Shown here: positions 55,033-63,395 of the stretch, piece by piece
Numbering within the stretch: the stretch's first letter is position 1
Layout of the letters: the number at the start of each line of letters is the position of its first letter
From: Streptomyces aidingensis
GTDB lineage: Bacteria; Actinomycetota; Actinomycetes; Streptomycetales; Streptomycetaceae
Direction of reading: 5' to 3'
Length of the DNA: 64,000 nt
NCBI RefSeq assembly: GCF_900112355.1
Contig: NZ_FOLM01000007.1
Location: 186,001 to 250,000 of the forward strand
The notes under the pieces: model-generated
What the model was told of the DNA's origin: nothing
The model's input: only the letters and a program-made list of their open reading frames with translations
The model's database searches: none
Position numbers and translations under genes: made by a program

Positions 55033-55599
55033 CCGCGCCACCCCGCTCCACCCCAGCGATCCGAGCACCCGCGGCCGGAGAACTGCACCATTCGCCTGAT
55101 CGTCCCGAGGGACGGCGGCTCGGGTCCTGCCCGGCAGACCGTGCTGGAGACGTTCCACCGCCTCGGCACGACCGTGAGGGGATCGAGCAGTTCCGGATGG
55201 CGGCTCTCGATGTTCCACCGGATGCGGACCACCGCTGACGTGCATGTAGGCCACGGCGGTGGCACAGGCGAAGCGGGTGTTGCTGGTGGGAAGGGGCTTG
55301 AGCAGGGCGAGGGTGTGCAGCAGGACGACGGCGGCGACCAGGGCGGAGAAGTCGGTGACGACAGGCTGCTCGGGGAGGACGTCCTCGTGGCGGTGCAGCG
55401 GCCGGGGCACGTCGATGCGGTTACCCGGGCCCGGTACGGGAATCCGCCTGCCCCGGGGCCGCACAACGGCCGCCCCACCGACCGCAAGAGCGATCTCCCG
55501 GTTTCCGCGCCAGCGCCTTCCGCCCCGCGGATTGCGCGCGGGGCCGTCCGGAGCGCAGGCTCGGGGGCCGGACCAGTGCCCGAAGAAGAGGTGCGAGCG
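55033..55599. other. No supported gene
   Basis: About 570 bp between the first ArsR trio and the MDR oxidoreductase gene. The minus strand (about 55140-55440) has a protein-like composition, for example VVTDFSALVAAVVLLHTLAL, but I cannot assign it and see no proper start. It may be a relic. The MDR gene's ribosome site is at the right edge. Confidence 0.35.
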
Positions 55600-56604
55600 A
55601 TGAAGGCGGTTGTGCAGCGGCGTTACGGTTCCCCGGAGGAACTGGAGCTGAGGGAGATCGAGCGGCCGTCGCCCGGTGCGAACGAGGTGCTGGTGCGGGT
55701 GCGGGCGGCATCGGTGCATCCCGACGTCTGGCACACGGTCACCGGGCGGCCGTATGTGCTGCGGCTGATGGGCTCCGGACTGCGCCGGCCGAAGCAGCCG
55801 GTGCCCGGAACAGACCTCGCGGGCGAAGTGGTGGCGGTGGGTACCGGGGTGAGCCGGTTCCGGCCCGGCGACGAGGTCTTCGGAGAGACCGTCCGCGGCC
55901 ATCAGTGGAGCAACGGCGGCTCCTTCGCCGAGTACGCCGTGGCCGCCGAGAGCACCCTGGCGCTCAAGCCCGCGGCGGCCGGATTCGCGCAGGCGGCGGC
56001 CCTGCCCACCTCGGCGCTGATCGCCCTGCAGAACTTCCCGCCGGCCTGTCGGCGGCCACAGGCGCGGGTGCTGGTCAACGGCGCCGCCGGAGGGGTGGGC
56101 GGCTGCGCGGTGCAGCTCGCCACGTCGTACGGCGCGCACGTCACCGGGGTCGATCTGGCGGACAAGCTCGATGTGGTGCGGGCGCTCGGCGCCGACCAGG
56201 TCCTGGACGGCGAGGCGGAGGACTTCACCCGCGGTGACGCCCGCTACGACCTGGTCTTCGACGTGCTCGGCAACCGTCCGTTCGCCGCCTGCCGGCGGGT
56301 GCTCGATCCCGGGGGCCGCTATGTGCTGATCGGACACGACCGGTTCGGACAGGCGGCCGGCCGGGTCCTCGGCTCCCTGCCCCGCTTCCTCGCCCTGATG
56401 GCACGGGCCCCGTTCCGCCCGGAACTGCGCGGCGGCGCCGAGCGGCGCGATCAGCGGAAGATGATGGCGGAGGTGGCCCGGCTGCTGGAGAGCGGCCGTC
56501 TGGCACCGGTGCTGGACCGGACCTATCCGCTGGAGGAGTACGGCGCCGCCCTGCGCCGGCTGACCGAGGGCCGGGCGCAGGGCCGGATCGTCCTCACCAT
56601 GTGA
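55600..56604 (+). CDS. MDR-superfamily NAD(P)-dependent oxidoreductase
   Basis: A 334-residue medium-chain dehydrogenase/reductase. It starts MKAVVQRRYGSPEELELREI, with PGTDLAGEVVAVG in the catalytic domain and the Rossmann motif NGAAGGVGGCAVQLA near residue 165. The alcohol-dehydrogenase zinc ligands are absent, so it belongs to the zinc-free quinone-oxidoreductase or enoyl-reductase group. ATG 55600 was chosen; an upstream GTG adds eight residues. It stands alone between the two ArsR trios. Confidence 0.88.
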   Translation: MKAVVQRRYGSPEELELREIERPSPGANEVLVRVRAASVHPDVWHTVTGRPYVLRLMGSGLRRPKQPVPGTDLAGEVVAVGTGVSRFRPGDEVFGETVRGHQWSNGGSFAEYAVAAESTLALKPAAAGFAQAAALPTSALIALQNFPPACRRPQARVLVNGAAGGVGGCAVQLATSYGAHVTGVDLADKLDVVRALGADQVLDGEAEDFTRGDARYDLVFDVLGNRPFAACRRVLDPGGRYVLIGHDRFGQAAGRVLGSLPRFLALMARAPFRPELRGGAERRDQRKMMAEVARLLESGRLAPVLDRTYPLEEYGAALRRLTEGRAQGRIVLTM

Positions 56605-56852
56605 CCCCGCGACGGGTACCGCGGGACAGCCCCGGGCCGGGCCGGCCACCGAGGACCAGGGGCGCGCCACTGCCCACCGGACAGGCTGAGGCCGGGGCGG
56701 GGCCGGCTACCGGCCGCCCCTTCGGCTTGGTGATTTCCCGGCGTGGTGCTTGGTCAAGACCGCCGACGGTGCCGGGCTCCAAGGGTCTGCGCCTCCGTGA
56801 TGTGCCCTCCGTACTCCTTGGTCATTTTCCCCTTGCGCGCACTGTCGGCTCC

Positions 56853-56884
56853 CACCATAGTTAGCCTCATGGCTAACTATGGTG
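56853..56884. promoter_or_regulatory. Perfect palindrome spanning the start of the second ArsR gene
   Basis: Arms of 14 bp (56853-56866 and 56871-56884; CACCATAGTTAGCC and its complement) around TCAT. The ArsR ATG (56869) lies inside it. A site here would let the regulator repress its own operon, and it implies a very short leader or leaderless mRNA. Confidence 0.8.
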
Positions 56885-57201
56885 CGCTGGATCACGTGTT
56901 CGTCGCGCTTGCCGACCCGACGCGACGGGCGGGGATCCAGCGCCTTGGATCTGGCCCGGCGAGTGTGAGTGACCTGGCCGGGGCGTTCTCCATCACGTTG
57001 CCGTCGTTCATGAAACACCTGCGGACACTCGAGTCGAGCGGCCTGGTCCGCACCAGCAAGTCCGGCCGGGTGCGGACCTGCACGCTCCATCGCGAACGTC
57101 TCGCGCTGGTCGACGACTGGCTCGCCGAGCAGCGATGCCTGTGGGAGCAGCGCACCGACCGCCTTGAGCAAGTCATCGCCGACCATCAGGAGGACACGTG
57201 A
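56869..57201 (+). CDS. ArsR-family regulator
   Basis: A 110-residue winged helix-turn-helix protein with the intact N-terminus DHVFVALADPTRRAGIQRL and recognition region SVSDLAGAFSITLPSFMKHLRTLE. It lacks the metal-binding Cys motif of true arsenic sensors, as usual for ArsR proteins paired with SRPBCC genes. A perfect palindrome overlaps its start codon, suggesting autoregulation. It overlaps the downstream SRPBCC frame by 4 bp. Confidence 0.9.
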   Translation: MANYGALDHVFVALADPTRRAGIQRLGSGPASVSDLAGAFSITLPSFMKHLRTLESSGLVRTSKSGRVRTCTLHRERLALVDDWLAEQRCLWEQRTDRLEQVIADHQEDT

Positions 57202-57688
57202 CCGTCACCGATCCGGACCTCGATCTCACGATCCAGCGTGTGATCCGGGCACCGCGCGAGAGGGTCTGGCGCGCGTGGACCGATCCGGGCCTTGTGGCCA
57301 GTGGTGGATTCCCGCGCCGGCCCGCGCCAGGGTCGACGTCCTCGACGCCCGGCCGGGCAGAGGATTCGTCACCAGCATGAGCGACGACGGACGTGCCTTC
57401 ACTCCCCACACCGATGCGGTCTTTCTCCTCGTCGAACCGGCGTCCCGCCTTGCCTTCACCAATGCGGTCGACAGCAGGTGGCGGCCCGCGGCGCCGGTGC
57501 CGGTGCCGGTCGCGATGACGGCCGAGGTCAGTCTCCTCGACCACCCGGAGGGCACGGATTACCGGGTCGTCGTGCGCCACCAGGACCCCGCGACTCGTGC
57601 CCGGCACGAGCGGCTGGGCTTCTTCGACGGCTGGGGTGCGGTGAGCGCCGCGCTCGCCGCGCTCGCCGAGAACGGGGCCGGGTCATGA
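57198..57688 (+). pseudogene. Frameshifted AHSA1-type SRPBCC gene
   Basis: Starting at GTG 57198 the first frame gives DLTIQRVIRAPRERVWRAWT and DPGLVA. Near 57300 a single-base indel moves homology to another frame, continuing QWWIPAPARARVDVLDARPG, FVTSMSDDGRAF and ending FFDGWGAVSAALAALAENG. Joined, the two parts make a normal SRPBCC protein of about 160 residues. It is either a real frameshift mutation or a sequencing error. The RibD/DHFR-like gene overlaps its stop by 4 bp. Confidence 0.82.
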
Positions 57689-58308
57689 AGATCGCCGTCA
57701 TCTCGTTCATGACCCTCGACGGCGTGGCCCAGGGGCCCGGATCGAGGGACGAGGATCCGAGCGACGGCTTCACTCGCGGAGGCTGGTTCGCGCCCCATCT
57801 GGACGCGGCCTTCGTGCAGCAGGCATCCGACTGGCTCGACCTCGCCGACGGTCTGCTTCTGGGGCGCCGCACCTACGAGGCATTCGCCCGCGACTGGCCC
57901 GAGATCCCCGAACCGGATCCCTTCACGGGGCGCATGAACGCCCTGCCGAAGTACGTTGTGAGCACCACGCTCCGCGAGGTGAACTGGGCCCCGGCCACCG
58001 TGCTGCCGGGCGACGTCTCCCGCACGGTCGGTGCCCTCAAGGCCGCGCCGGGCCGCGAGTTGCAGGTCCACGGAAGCGCCCGGCTCGCCGCCGCCCTGCT
58101 CGACGCCGGACTGGTCGACACCCTCCGTCTGGCCATCGCACCGGTGGTCCTCGGCCAGGGCCGCCGCCTTCTCACGGGCCACAGAGACGCCGGCCTGCGG
58201 CTCGTCGACCACCGCATCACGCCGCGCGGCCTCGTCGTCCTCGACTATGAGGTCACCGGCGCCGGCAAGCTCGCCGACTACGAGGGCGTCACCCATCTCA
58301 CCGGGTAG
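57685..58308 (+). CDS. RibD C-terminal / dihydrofolate-reductase-like protein (second copy)
   Basis: A 207-residue paralogue of the protein encoded at 54412: IAVISFMTLDGVAQGPG at the start, GLLLGRRTYEAFARDWPEI, and LAAALLDAGLVDTLRLAIAPVVLGQGRRLL near the end. It belongs to the NADPH-dependent RibD-reductase-like family; the substrate is unknown. The start overlaps the SRPBCC stop (ATGA). It ends the second ArsR trio. Confidence 0.88.
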   Translation: MKIAVISFMTLDGVAQGPGSRDEDPSDGFTRGGWFAPHLDAAFVQQASDWLDLADGLLLGRRTYEAFARDWPEIPEPDPFTGRMNALPKYVVSTTLREVNWAPATVLPGDVSRTVGALKAAPGRELQVHGSARLAAALLDAGLVDTLRLAIAPVVLGQGRRLLTGHRDAGLRLVDHRITPRGLVVLDYEVTGAGKLADYEGVTHLTG

Positions 58309-58481
58309 GACGTGAAACTGTTGGACGACGTGGGGCCCTTGGTGGGTCAGCTGTTGCGGCATGCCGGTGGGAGGAGCCCGGGGGCGGCCAGGGCAGGGGG
58401 GATGGCCGAGGCGCTGCCCAGCCGCAGGGGCGGGTTGCCCGCGGCGGGGGACCGGGCCGGGCGGGCGGCCCAGCGTCGTCG

Positions 58482-58722
58482 GTCGCGGAGCTGGCCGGAC
58501 AGGCCGAGAAGACGTGCGCCGAGCTGCGCGGCGAGAACGCCGTGCCGTATCTGGTGCCGTTCGGCGGATCCGGCGCCCTGGGCGCCCGCGGTTACCGTGA
58601 GGCGGGTGAGGAGATCCTGACCCAGCAGCCGGACGTCCGGCACGTCATCACCGCCCTGGGCTCGGGCGGCACGATGGCCGGCCTGGTCGCCGCCCTGGGA
58701 ACCGAACGCGTCCTGGGCATCG
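58482..58722 (+). pseudogene. D-cysteine desulfhydrase-like (PLP fold II) fragment
   Basis: The frame encodes AELAGQAEKTCAELRGENAV, PYLVPFGGSGALGARGYREA and VITALGSGGTMAGLVAAL, the central part of D-cysteine desulfhydrase/ACC deaminase-like enzymes. The N-terminus with the PLP lysine and the C-terminus are missing. On the right it ends in sequence related to no known gene before an IS481 fragment. Confidence 0.72.
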
Positions 58723-58871
58723 CCCAGCCCTGTCACAGCGAAACATCCGCCTTTGGCCGGGCCGCCGAGCTCCGGCCGCAAGTCCGGGGAACGCTCCCGC
58801 GAGCGCACCGAGGGGGACCAGGCACCCTTCGCCGCGCTCCTTCACGTCCGCCTCAAGAGCGACGGCAAGTC

Positions 58872-59204
58872 CGTCCTCAGCACCTGCGTGATCTCCCACG
58901 CCCCGTGGGCTGCGAACCAGGCACGGGCGCGGTGCATGAACGCGATCGCAGTAGCCGCTCTCTCGTCAGGCGACGCTTCGGTGCAGGCGGGTCGGGAGTA
59001 ACCGTCGACCGCGGAGTGCAGGCATATGTAGCCGCCGCGCTGCGTCTGCCTCTTGGAACGTTCGGCTGCCTTGGCCTGGTCGGCTCCTCGGCCGTGGACT
59101 CGCCGGCCGCCGCCGTCGGGCATTCGGCCGGCCTTCTTCACGTCGATGTGGACCATGTGGCCGGGCCACCGAGCGATGATCTTGCGCCGGCCGCCGACGG
59201 CCAT
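58872..59204 (-). pseudogene. IS481-family transposase fragment
   Basis: The frame encodes RWPGHMVHIDVKKAGRMPDG, then GYICLHSAVDGYSRPACTEA and FMHRARAWFAAHGA, the rve core of IS481 transposases with catalytic Asp residues in HIDVKK and AVDGYSR. The N-terminal helix-turn-helix and the C-terminal Glu region are lost. Confidence 0.78.
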
Positions 59205-59240
59205 CGAGGGACAGCGGCGCGTTGCGATGAACCATCCGCG

Positions 59241-60056
59241 TCAGCGTGCGCCGGGACGCATCGCGGCCGCGGTGTCCGCCGCAACGGCCAGCGCGTCGGT
59301 GAGCGGTCGGTCGAGCAGTCCCCCGAGGTCGGGGCTGGAGTTGCCGAGGAACCCGTGCCGGACGCTGGTGGCGATCGAGCTGAGCATCGGCGGCTGGAAC
59401 GGCAGCAGTGCGTCGTCCGCGAGGAGTCGGGCGCGGTACTCGCTGAGCCCGATCGTTCGGTGGGCGACGCCGAGACGTCCGGCGATGTCGCCGGCGGTGA
59501 TCGGGTCGCCGACCAGGTCGTAGGTCTTGGTGACGTGCGCGGTCGGGTGACCGGCGACGATGGCTGCGGCTGCGGCCAGGTCCGCCCGAGCCACCGCGGA
59601 GAGAGCGCCATCGCCGAACGCTGACTCCAGGCCGTCGGGTGTCCACGTCAACAACGCTCCGAAGAGCTCGGCGTAGAGCCCGTTGCGCAGGATCGTCCAC
59701 CCGAGGCCGCTGGCCTTGACCAGGTCCTCAGTGGCGCGGTGGGCGAGCGCGAACCCGAGATGGTCTCCGGTGCCGGTCAGGCTGGTGTAGATCACGTGCG
59801 CGACGCCGTCGCGGACCGCGGCGTCGAGAAGGGCCTGGTGACGGGCGATGACCTGGTCGTCCTCGGCATATCCGGCCGAGACCAGGACCAGCGTCGAGAC
59901 ACCGGTGAGGTCGAGGCTGGTGGGGTCGTCGAAGTCCAGGTGGCGCTGCCCGTCGGCGGGTGTTCGGCTGCCACCCAGGGCGGGCACCTTCCGGTCGGCC
60001 AGCTCCTGGAGCGTGAGGGAGGAGAGCTGTCCGTTCGCGCCGGTCACCATGATCAT
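59241..60056 (-). CDS. NmrA/QorB-like NAD(P)H-binding oxidoreductase
   Basis: A 271-residue atypical SDR. The Rossmann motif is MVTGANGQLSSLTLQELAD, with later IYTSLTGTGDHLGFALAHRAT and WTILRNGLYAELF, as in QorB-type NADPH:quinone oxidoreductases and NmrA-like sensors. It probably binds NADPH and reduces quinones or senses redox state. It diverges from a HxlR regulator across 85 bp, a typical arrangement in which HxlR represses it. Confidence 0.9.
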   Translation of the reverse strand: MIMVTGANGQLSSLTLQELADRKVPALGGSRTPADGQRHLDFDDPTSLDLTGVSTLVLVSAGYAEDDQVIARHQALLDAAVRDGVAHVIYTSLTGTGDHLGFALAHRATEDLVKASGLGWTILRNGLYAELFGALLTWTPDGLESAFGDGALSAVARADLAAAAAIVAGHPTAHVTKTYDLVGDPITAGDIAGRLGVAHRTIGLSEYRARLLADDALLPFQPPMLSSIATSVRHGFLGNSSPDLGGLLDRPLTDALAVAADTAAAMRPGAR

Positions 60057-60073
60057 CGGGGTTCAATCTCCTA

Positions 60074-60098
60074 CCGTGGTTCTCTTCAGTAACTACGG
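60074..60098. promoter_or_regulatory. Imperfect dyad between the QorB-like and HxlR genes
   Basis: CCGTGGTT and AACTACGG (one mismatch) flank a 9-nt spacer in the 85-bp divergent promoter region. A plausible HxlR operator by position. Confidence 0.4.
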
Positions 60099-60141
60099 CG
60101 ATCCTGAACCGGCCGCGGTCGGCCCACAAGGAGGCAGTTTC

Positions 60142-60564
60142 ATGTCAGTGAGGCACACGGATGTAACCGCTGGACCTGCCGAGCTGGAACCGTGCGGACA
60201 GCCCGGCCATCCCGAGTGCGGGATCCGCGACGTTCTCGACCGCGTGGGCGACAAGTGGTCGGTCCTCGTGATCGTCGAGCTTGCGAACGGGGCGCGGCGC
60301 TTCCGGCAACTTCAGCGCGCCATCGAGGGAATCTCCCAGCGGATGCTGACGCTGACCGTCCGCCGGCTGGAACGCGACGGGCTGGTACTCCGGACCGTCC
60401 ACCCCACCGTGCCCGCCCAGGTCGACTACCGACTCACCGAGACCGGCGCAAGCCTGACTCACCTCGTCAAGGCACTGGCCGACTGGTCACTCGAGCACCG
60501 AGACACCATCGCCCGTGCCCGCCAGACATACGATGCACAGCATCCCGACAACGGCATCCGATGA
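60142..60564 (+). CDS. HxlR-family transcriptional regulator
   Basis: A 140-residue winged helix-turn-helix protein with the HxlR signature CGIRDVLDRVGDKWSVLVI, in which the Cys may sense redox or electrophiles, and GISQRMLTLTVRRLERDGLV. AAGGAGG precedes the ATG by about 7 nt. It very likely controls the divergent NmrA/QorB-like oxidoreductase gene. Confidence 0.92.
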   Translation: MSVRHTDVTAGPAELEPCGQPGHPECGIRDVLDRVGDKWSVLVIVELANGARRFRQLQRAIEGISQRMLTLTVRRLERDGLVLRTVHPTVPAQVDYRLTETGASLTHLVKALADWSLEHRDTIARARQTYDAQHPDNGIR

Positions 60565-60882
60565 CCATCGGCGTCAACAACGTCACGACCCGCAACAAAC
60601 CAGGCGGGCGAGCGACGGCGGCGAGGCTGACGTCTACTTGAGCCCGGCCGGCGTCATGGTCGACCGCTTCGCCCCGGGCGGCGTTGTCGACATCGTCGCC
60701 GATCCGGCCAGACGCCTGGAGGCTGTGATCCTCCTACGGAGGGGGTGGCCATCCTGGGGACTGTGGAGCAGCGCGCTCACCTGCCGTTGGAGCTTCGGGC
60801 CGCCTCCGTCGTCGTCGAGCTCAGCAGCACGTCCCTCCAGGGCGCTATCGAGACCGTGTGACGGCAGCCTCCGCCCTGCCGG
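60565..60882. other. Unassigned stretch
   Basis: About 320 bp. One plus-strand frame near 60630-60750 has protein-like sequence (VMVDRFAPGGVVDIVADPAR) but no recognisable family and no good start. I see no other feature. Confidence 0.35.
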
Positions 60883-61258
60883 TCATGTGCGGAGCCAGAG
60901 CCGGATCGCGGCGACGGTGACAGTGCCGTGGAAGACGTGGACACGCTTGTCGAACCGCGTCGCCACGGCCCGGAAACGCTTGAGCCGGTTGATCGTGCGC
61001 TCGCCTTCGTTGCGGCGCTTGTACCTCTCCTTGCCGAAGCCGACGGGCCGGCCTCCTTCGCTGCCGCGGCGTCGGCGGTGGGCCCGCTGGTCCCTCGGCT
61101 ACGGAACGGTGTGCTTGATCCGGCGCCGGCGCAAGTAGCGCGGTTGCGACGGGAGCTGTAGGCCTTGTCGCCGCTCAGATGCTCGGACCGCGTGCGCGGA
61201 CGGCCGCCGCCGCGGCGCTTGACCCCGATACGCTCCAGGACCGGGATCAGTTGCGGTA
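60883..61258 (-). pseudogene. IS5-family transposase C-terminal remnant
   Basis: Frames together encode PQLIPVLERIGVKRRGGGRP and SEHLSGDKAYSS. After a frameshift come ERTINRLKRFRAVATRFDKR and TVTVAAIRLWLRT, then a stop. This is the second Asp and Glu region of an IS5 transposase, different from the intact element at 36.6 kb. The N-terminus is lost. Confidence 0.75.
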
Positions 61259-61661
61259 CGGCAACCCTCGGGACCGGCACCGCGCCGTCCTCGCCCACCC
61301 CGCCGACAACGAACAAGGATTCGAGGGGCTTGGAGGCCGCGCGGTCTGCGAGCCGGGAGACGATGACGACTCGCCCTTCTGGGGCTGGGTGGCCGACATG
61401 CCCTGACCGCCGCCGGCCGTCCGCGAGCCGAAGGAGCCCGGCGGGCATGCAGCGCCGTGCGGAGGAGTGGCCAAGTTCCGCGGGCGGTCGAGTCTCGTCA
61501 ACTCGACGTCGATGTTCACTGATCCGGCCCTTCGGAGTCAGGACCGGCGCGGCGGGAGGAAGATCCCGTGTCTCGGCGCGACCAGCCCGTCACAGCGTGC
61601 TACTGCTTGGGTCAATCAGCGATCTTTGCAGGTGCACCATGAATGCGGGGTTGTCCTGAAC

Positions 61662-63395
61662 ATGCGACTCGGAAACTTCCTCCGGTGGTGGCGTGCCGCC
61701 GCCGGTAACGTCAGACGCGCGACGGTTGTCGGCCTGCTGGCCGGGCTGTTCGCGCTCGCCGCTCCCCCGGCCGCGGTCGCGGAATTCACCGAAGGTGAGG
61801 CCTCCGCCAGGCGAGGCCTGTTCACCGAGGCCACTCTCGTCGGTCTGGGTTCCGGGACGTCCGTGTCCGCCTTCGACGCGCCCGCAGGCTTCGACCCGCT
61901 GAACGGCTATCCCGCGGGCGTTCCGGCCGGCTCCACGGCGCACCCGGTCTCCTGGGCCGGGACGCTCGTCATCGAGGACCCGGGCACCGGGCGGACCGGC
62001 CTGACGTACTGCATCGATCTGCACACCGACACCATGGCCGGGGTGAACTACGTCCTGGGTGAGTGGAGCGAGGCCAACGTCCCCAACCTGGGCTACGTGG
62101 AGTACATCCTGCAGAACTACTTCCCGACCACCCAGGAGCCGGCCGGGGCCGCGAACGACGCCGTCCGGGCGGCGGCCGTGCAGTCCGCCATCTGGTTCTT
62201 CACCGACAACCTGATCCTGTCCGAGACCAGCACCGTCCGCCCGCTGACCGAGGCCATCGTCGCGGACACGCTGGCCAACGGGCCGGCCGCGGAGCCGGAG
62301 CTGCCGGAGCTGGAGGTCACCCCCGAGGTGATTGCCGCCCCGGCGACCGGAGAGATCGTGGGCCCTTTCCAGGTGTCCGGAAACGTTCCCGGGACGCTCA
62401 TCACGACGGGGGTGGAGGTGTTCACCGACCCGGAGGGGCTCAACCAGCTCCAGGACGGCGACGAGGTGCAGCCGGGCACGGAGCTGTGGGCCCGCAGCAT
62501 CTCGGACGAGGTTCCCCAGGGCTTCGTCCTGGAACACGTCGCGACGGTGCTGGAGGGCACAGCCCTGATCTACGACGGCACCAACCCGGGCCTGGACGAC
62601 GCCCAGACGCTGGTGCTGGCTCAGGAGACCGAGCTGGTGGTGCGGGCCGGCGCCCAGCTTGTGCCGTTCGCCGCGGGCGGGCTGGAGGTCGTCAAGCGGG
62701 TGGCCGGCAGCGGGGCCGGGTTCCAGGGCGAGGTGGTCATCGAGGTGGACTGCCTGGACCAGGACCCGGAAACCGATCTGGACCAGCACCACGAGCTGAT
62801 CCTCGAAGCGGGCGCCGGGGCAGGTGACCACTCCTGGACGATCGGCGGCATCCCGGCCGGCAGCGAATGCACCGTCACCGAGACCGCCACCGGCGACAAC
62901 GGCGAAGTCAATCTGGTGATCGATCCCGTCATCGAACCCGAGACGGTCGTCATCACGGAGGGGGAGACCCGGCGCGTGACCGTCACCGACAACTACGCCA
63001 GGGCACTGGGCGCGCTGCAGATCGCCAAGACCATCAAGGGCAGCGGCGCGGGAGCGCAGGGAACCGCGGTCATCGCGCTGGACTGTGACGACCCGGAGAA
63101 CGCCTTCGACCAGGAGTTCACCGTCCCCGCGGGCGCGGTGGCCGGCACCTACGCCCAGCCGGTGGTCGGCGGCATCCCCGCCGGCACACGGTGCACCGTG
63201 ACGGAGACCGTCCTCGGGGAGAACGACCGGGTCGAGCTGACCCATGTGGTCATCGAACCGCCCAGCGTCACCATCACCGACGGGGCCACCCAGCTCGTCA
63301 GCATCACCGACGTCTACTCCCTGCGCAACGACAAGCCGGGGAAGCCAGGGAAGGGTGGCAAGCCCGGCAAGGGCGGGCACCACAAGACTGCATAG
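61662..63395 (+). CDS. Secreted thioester-domain surface protein
   Basis: A 577-residue exported protein. A signal peptide ends near residue 40. A thioester domain follows, with Cys117 in TYCIDLHTDT and Gln174 in AVQSAIWFFTDN, able to form the internal Cys-Gln bond that lets such adhesins attach covalently to host or surface amines. Two repeated DUF5979-like beta domains start near residues 340 (LEVVKRVAGSGAG) and 449 (LQIAKTIKGSGAG), each with two Cys. The C-terminus is a Gly/Lys/Pro tail (PGKPGKGGKPGKGGHHKTA) in place of the expected sortase signal and membrane helix. A six-codon upstream reading frame ends 2 bp before the ATG. Confidence 0.85.
   Translation: MRLGNFLRWWRAAAGNVRRATVVGLLAGLFALAAPPAAVAEFTEGEASARRGLFTEATLVGLGSGTSVSAFDAPAGFDPLNGYPAGVPAGSTAHPVSWAGTLVIEDPGTGRTGLTYCIDLHTDTMAGVNYVLGEWSEANVPNLGYVEYILQNYFPTTQEPAGAANDAVRAAAVQSAIWFFTDNLILSETSTVRPLTEAIVADTLANGPAAEPELPELEVTPEVIAAPATGEIVGPFQVSGNVPGTLITTGVEVFTDPEGLNQLQDGDEVQPGTELWARSISDEVPQGFVLEHVATVLEGTALIYDGTNPGLDDAQTLVLAQETELVVRAGAQLVPFAAGGLEVVKRVAGSGAGFQGEVVIEVDCLDQDPETDLDQHHELILEAGAGAGDHSWTIGGIPAGSECTVTETATGDNGEVNLVIDPVIEPETVVITEGETRRVTVTDNYARALGALQIAKTIKGSGAGAQGTAVIALDCDDPENAFDQEFTVPAGAVAGTYAQPVVGGIPAGTRCTVTETVLGENDRVELTHVVIEPPSVTITDGATQLVSITDVYSLRNDKPGKPGKGGKPGKGGHHKTA

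Noticed and set aside
55141..55590. Plus-strand frame before the MDR gene as an N-terminal extension
   Set aside because: Composition is non-coding, and the MDR family starts at MKAVVQ (55600).
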